Below are positions 7,198 to 8,608 of a DNA stretch of 8,608 nt, piece by piece; the stretch's first letter is position 1; each line of letters begins with the position of its first letter. Source of the DNA: M2408 sp044348665 (GTDB lineage: Bacteria > Bacteroidota > Bacteroidia > Flavobacteriales_D > Crocinitomicaceae); NCBI GenBank assembly GCA_044348665.1, contig JBIKSI010000140.1, positions 1 to 8,608 of the forward strand, written 5' to 3'. Made by a program: the position numbers and the translations under genes. Below the pieces are notes generated by a model. That model searched no databases. It worked only from the letters and a program-made list of their open reading frames with translations, and was not told where the DNA came from.

Positions 7198-7205
7198 CAA
7201 AGTTA
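7198..7205 (-). promoter_or_regulatory. Putative -7 promoter element (TAnnTTTG) for the toxin-antitoxin operon
   Basis: The minus strand reads TAACTTTG, an exact TAnnTTTG match, 15 bp upstream of the antitoxin ATG (7182-7180). This predicts a very short leader, which is common in this phylum. No strong -33 element is seen upstream; the surrounding DNA is very AT-rich. Confidence 0.5.
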
Positions 7206-7270
7206 AAAAATAATAATGAGATTTGAAAATGTTTATTAATCGTGTAATGTTTGATGATTTGTATTTAAGT

Positions 7271-7831
7271 TGGCTTATTGTAGTTGATTAGAAAGTATTG
7301 CATGAATTAGAATCTGTGTATCTCTGCATATTTTTCTTCTTGTAATCTGCTGGAATTAATTTTTCCCCGCTGATGGTCGCTGAAAAGGTCGCTGATTGAA
7401 GGTGATTTGACGTTTAGCAAGAATTAAAATCTGCGTATCTCACAGTACTTTTTCGTTTTGTAATCTGCTGGAGTTAATTTTTTCCCGCTGATTTTCGCAG
7501 AAAAGGTTGCTGATTGAAGATGATTAGATTCTTACGAGAATTAAAATCTGCGTATCTCTGCATTTAAATCTCCTTCAAATCTGCCTGGGTGTTGTGTTAG
7601 TTTTCCCCGCTGATATTCGCAGAAAAGGTCGCTGATATGAGATGATTAAGAAGTATTAAGTGAATTAAAATCTGCGTGAATCTGCGTATTTTTTCTTCTT
7701 GTAATCTGTGGGAGTTAATTTTTCCCCGCTGATTTTCGCAGAAAAGGTCGCTGATGGAAGGGGATTAGTTGTTTAGCATGAATTAAAATCTGCGTGAATC
7801 TGCGTGTTTTTTCTTCTTGGGATCTGCGGGA
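7271..7831 (+). repeat. Tandem array of ATCWGCG palindromic repeats, units 1-4 plus the left half of unit 5
   Basis: No gene is visible here; the DNA is a degenerate tandem array. Anchoring on GAATTAAAATCTG gives units starting at 7304, 7421, 7538, 7662 and 7780, so periods of 117, 117, 124 and 118 bp. A unit reads in order: ATCTGCG arms L1 and L2, a T-rich stretch, ATCTGCGGGA (L3), a short AT spacer, TCCCCGCTGAT (R3), TCGCAGAAAA (R2), GTCGCTGAT (R1), then a variable linker ending near GATTAG. R3, R2 and R1 are inverted versions of the L arms, so each unit can fold into a long imperfect hairpin. Positions 7271-7303 are the tail of a preceding, interrupted unit. Unit 3 is the most divergent. 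Unit 5 stops at 7831, right after L3. Confidence 0.85.
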
Positions 7832-7845
7832 AAGAGATATATAAT

Positions 7846-8223
7846 TCATAAACCATTAACTTTTCTATAAATACTTTTTGAAATATTTGCTGAATTAAAA
7901 TTAACTAAAATACCAAGTTTTAACTTAGACAATCTTAAATAGGTCAAGATTTGTTTATGATGAACTTCCGCCAATTTTTCGACAGATTTAATTTCAATAA
8001 TCACCTTTTTTTCAACTAATAAATCTAGGCGATAACCAACATTTAAATCGCAATCATTGTAAATTAATGGCTGAGGAACTTGGGCTTCAACGTGTAAATT
8101 AAGTTCTTTTAACTCAAACAATAATGCTTGCTCGTAAGCTAATTCCAAGATTCCAGGTCCAAGTTTGTTGTAGACATTAAAAATAGCACCTCGAATGAGG
8201 TAAGAAATTTCATTTTCTGACAT
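7846..8223 (-). CDS. GxxExxY family protein (PD-(D/E)XK nuclease-like)
   Basis: A 125-residue protein of a family named for its motif, seen here as GILELAY (G24, E27, Y30) within LGPGILELAYEQAL. The second half carries a PD-(D/E)XK-like core: LDLLV with D67, IEIKS with E77 and K79, and HHKQILTYLRL (88-98), followed by KLGILVNFN. This suggests a nuclease fold, though as far as I recall the biological role of the family is unknown. The ATG at 8223 gives the normal N-terminus and length, about 120-130 residues. It stands alone, flanked on both sides by halves of one palindromic repeat unit, so it looks like cargo or an inserted gene. No good TAnnTTTG promoter is visible upstream. Confidence 0.88.
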   Translation of the reverse strand: MSENEISYLIRGAIFNVYNKLGPGILELAYEQALLFELKELNLHVEAQVPQPLIYNDCDLNVGYRLDLLVEKKVIIEIKSVEKLAEVHHKQILTYLRLSKLKLGILVNFNSANISKSIYRKVNGL

Positions 8224-8275
8224 AATTGTAAAATTTAGGTTTATCTAAATTAAACATTATTTTTGAACTAGCAAA

Positions 8276-8349
8276 GGAATTTAATATTTTTTTCCAGCTG
8301 ATGTTCAGAGAAAAGGTTACTGATTTGACATGATTACAAAGTGTTAGGT
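8276..8349 (+). repeat. Right half of interrupted repeat unit 5
   Basis: After the GxxExxY gene and its 5' flank, the repeat resumes with a spacer-like GGAATTTAATATTT, then TTTCCAGCTGAT (R3, 8291-8302), CAGAGAAAA (R2), GTTACTGAT (R1) and the linker to the next anchor at 8350. Together with the left half ending at 7831, it completes one unit. The right half is more diverged than the left. Confidence 0.7.
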
Positions 8350-8455
8350 TAATTAAAATCTGCGTGAATCTGCGTATTTTTTTTCTTGTAATGTGCGGGA
8401 GTTAATTTTTCCCCGCTGATCTTCGCAGAAAAGGTTGCTTATAAAATGTGATTAA
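8350..8455 (+). repeat. Repeat unit 6 (last recognisable palindromic unit)
   Basis: AATTAAAATCTGCGTGAATC opens the unit, followed by a second CTGCG arm, TGTGCGGGAGTTAA, TCCCCGCTGAT, TTCGCAGAAAA and GTTGCTTAT. It is close to units 4 and 5. Beyond about 8456 the remaining 150 bp are AT-rich and show no repeat or gene I can support. Confidence 0.8.
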
Positions 8456-8608
8456 AGAAAATTATATTTGGAACAAGTATTAATTAAAAGATTTATAATT
8501 TATGATTATAGTATTTTAATTAACTGGCAAAAAAAAATGACAAGCAAAAATTAGGATCAACGATTATTTTTGGGGACTAGGCAAATAATTTCTTAAGAAA
8601 AGAGTTAT

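Noticed and set aside
6566..7213. Plus-strand open frames over the decayed repeat and over the antitoxin gene
   Set aside because: The first runs through the decayed repeat and the end of the toxin gene. The second is antisense to the antitoxin. Neither looks like a protein family.
7271..8455. CRISPR array
   Set aside because: The period is 117-124 bp, the repeated part is most of the unit, the linkers are not unique spacers of even length, and no cas genes are present.
8540..8608. Possible C-terminal end of a minus-strand gene entering from the right edge
   Set aside because: Two frames stay open for only 9-14 codons (ending in LFA and PQK) and neither can be told apart from chance.

Overview
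The window looks like chromosomal DNA of a member of the Bacteroidota, most likely Flavobacteriales. The evidence is the AT-rich composition, the matches to the Bacteroidota promoter element TAnnTTTG, the absence of strong Shine-Dalgarno sequences, and intergenic repeats built on ATCTGCG, which I recall as common in that phylum. The genus cannot be decided from the sequence.

Layout. Positions 1-1522 (minus) hold the N-terminal 507 codons of an APC-superfamily cationic amino-acid transporter that runs off the left edge. Positions 1655-5575 (minus) hold a tight four-gene operon. In transcription order these are a ribulose-phosphate-3-epimerase-like barrel fused to a KdsD-like CBS pair, a type I-beta DAHP-synthase homologue, a KdsC-like HAD phosphatase with an extra N-terminal domain, and a Lys1-type saccharopine dehydrogenase homologue. 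The first three are joined by ATGA overlaps. A divergent alpha/beta hydrolase lies at 5700-6524 (plus).

From about 6525 to 8608 the DNA becomes an accessory-type repeat region. Units of 117-124 bp, each an imperfect palindrome with three ATCWGCG arms per side, surround two small cargo modules. One is a RelE/ParE-type toxin-antitoxin pair (6722-7182). The other is a GxxExxY-family gene (7846-8223). Both modules appear to interrupt a repeat unit; the GxxExxY gene sits in what would be the loop between the two palindrome arms.

How the genes may work together. A sugar-phosphate epimerase with KdsD-type CBS regulation, a PEP-condensing aldolase-like synthase and a KdsC-like phosphatase have the logic of the KDO route: make the sugar phosphate, condense it with PEP, then dephosphorylate. 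The isomerase and synthase, however, have been replaced by members of other families. I infer a dedicated route to a 3-deoxy-2-ulosonic acid, perhaps a heptulosonate, for the cell surface. This is the strongest candidate for an undescribed system here. It is a hypothesis from gene order and residues, not a demonstrated pathway.
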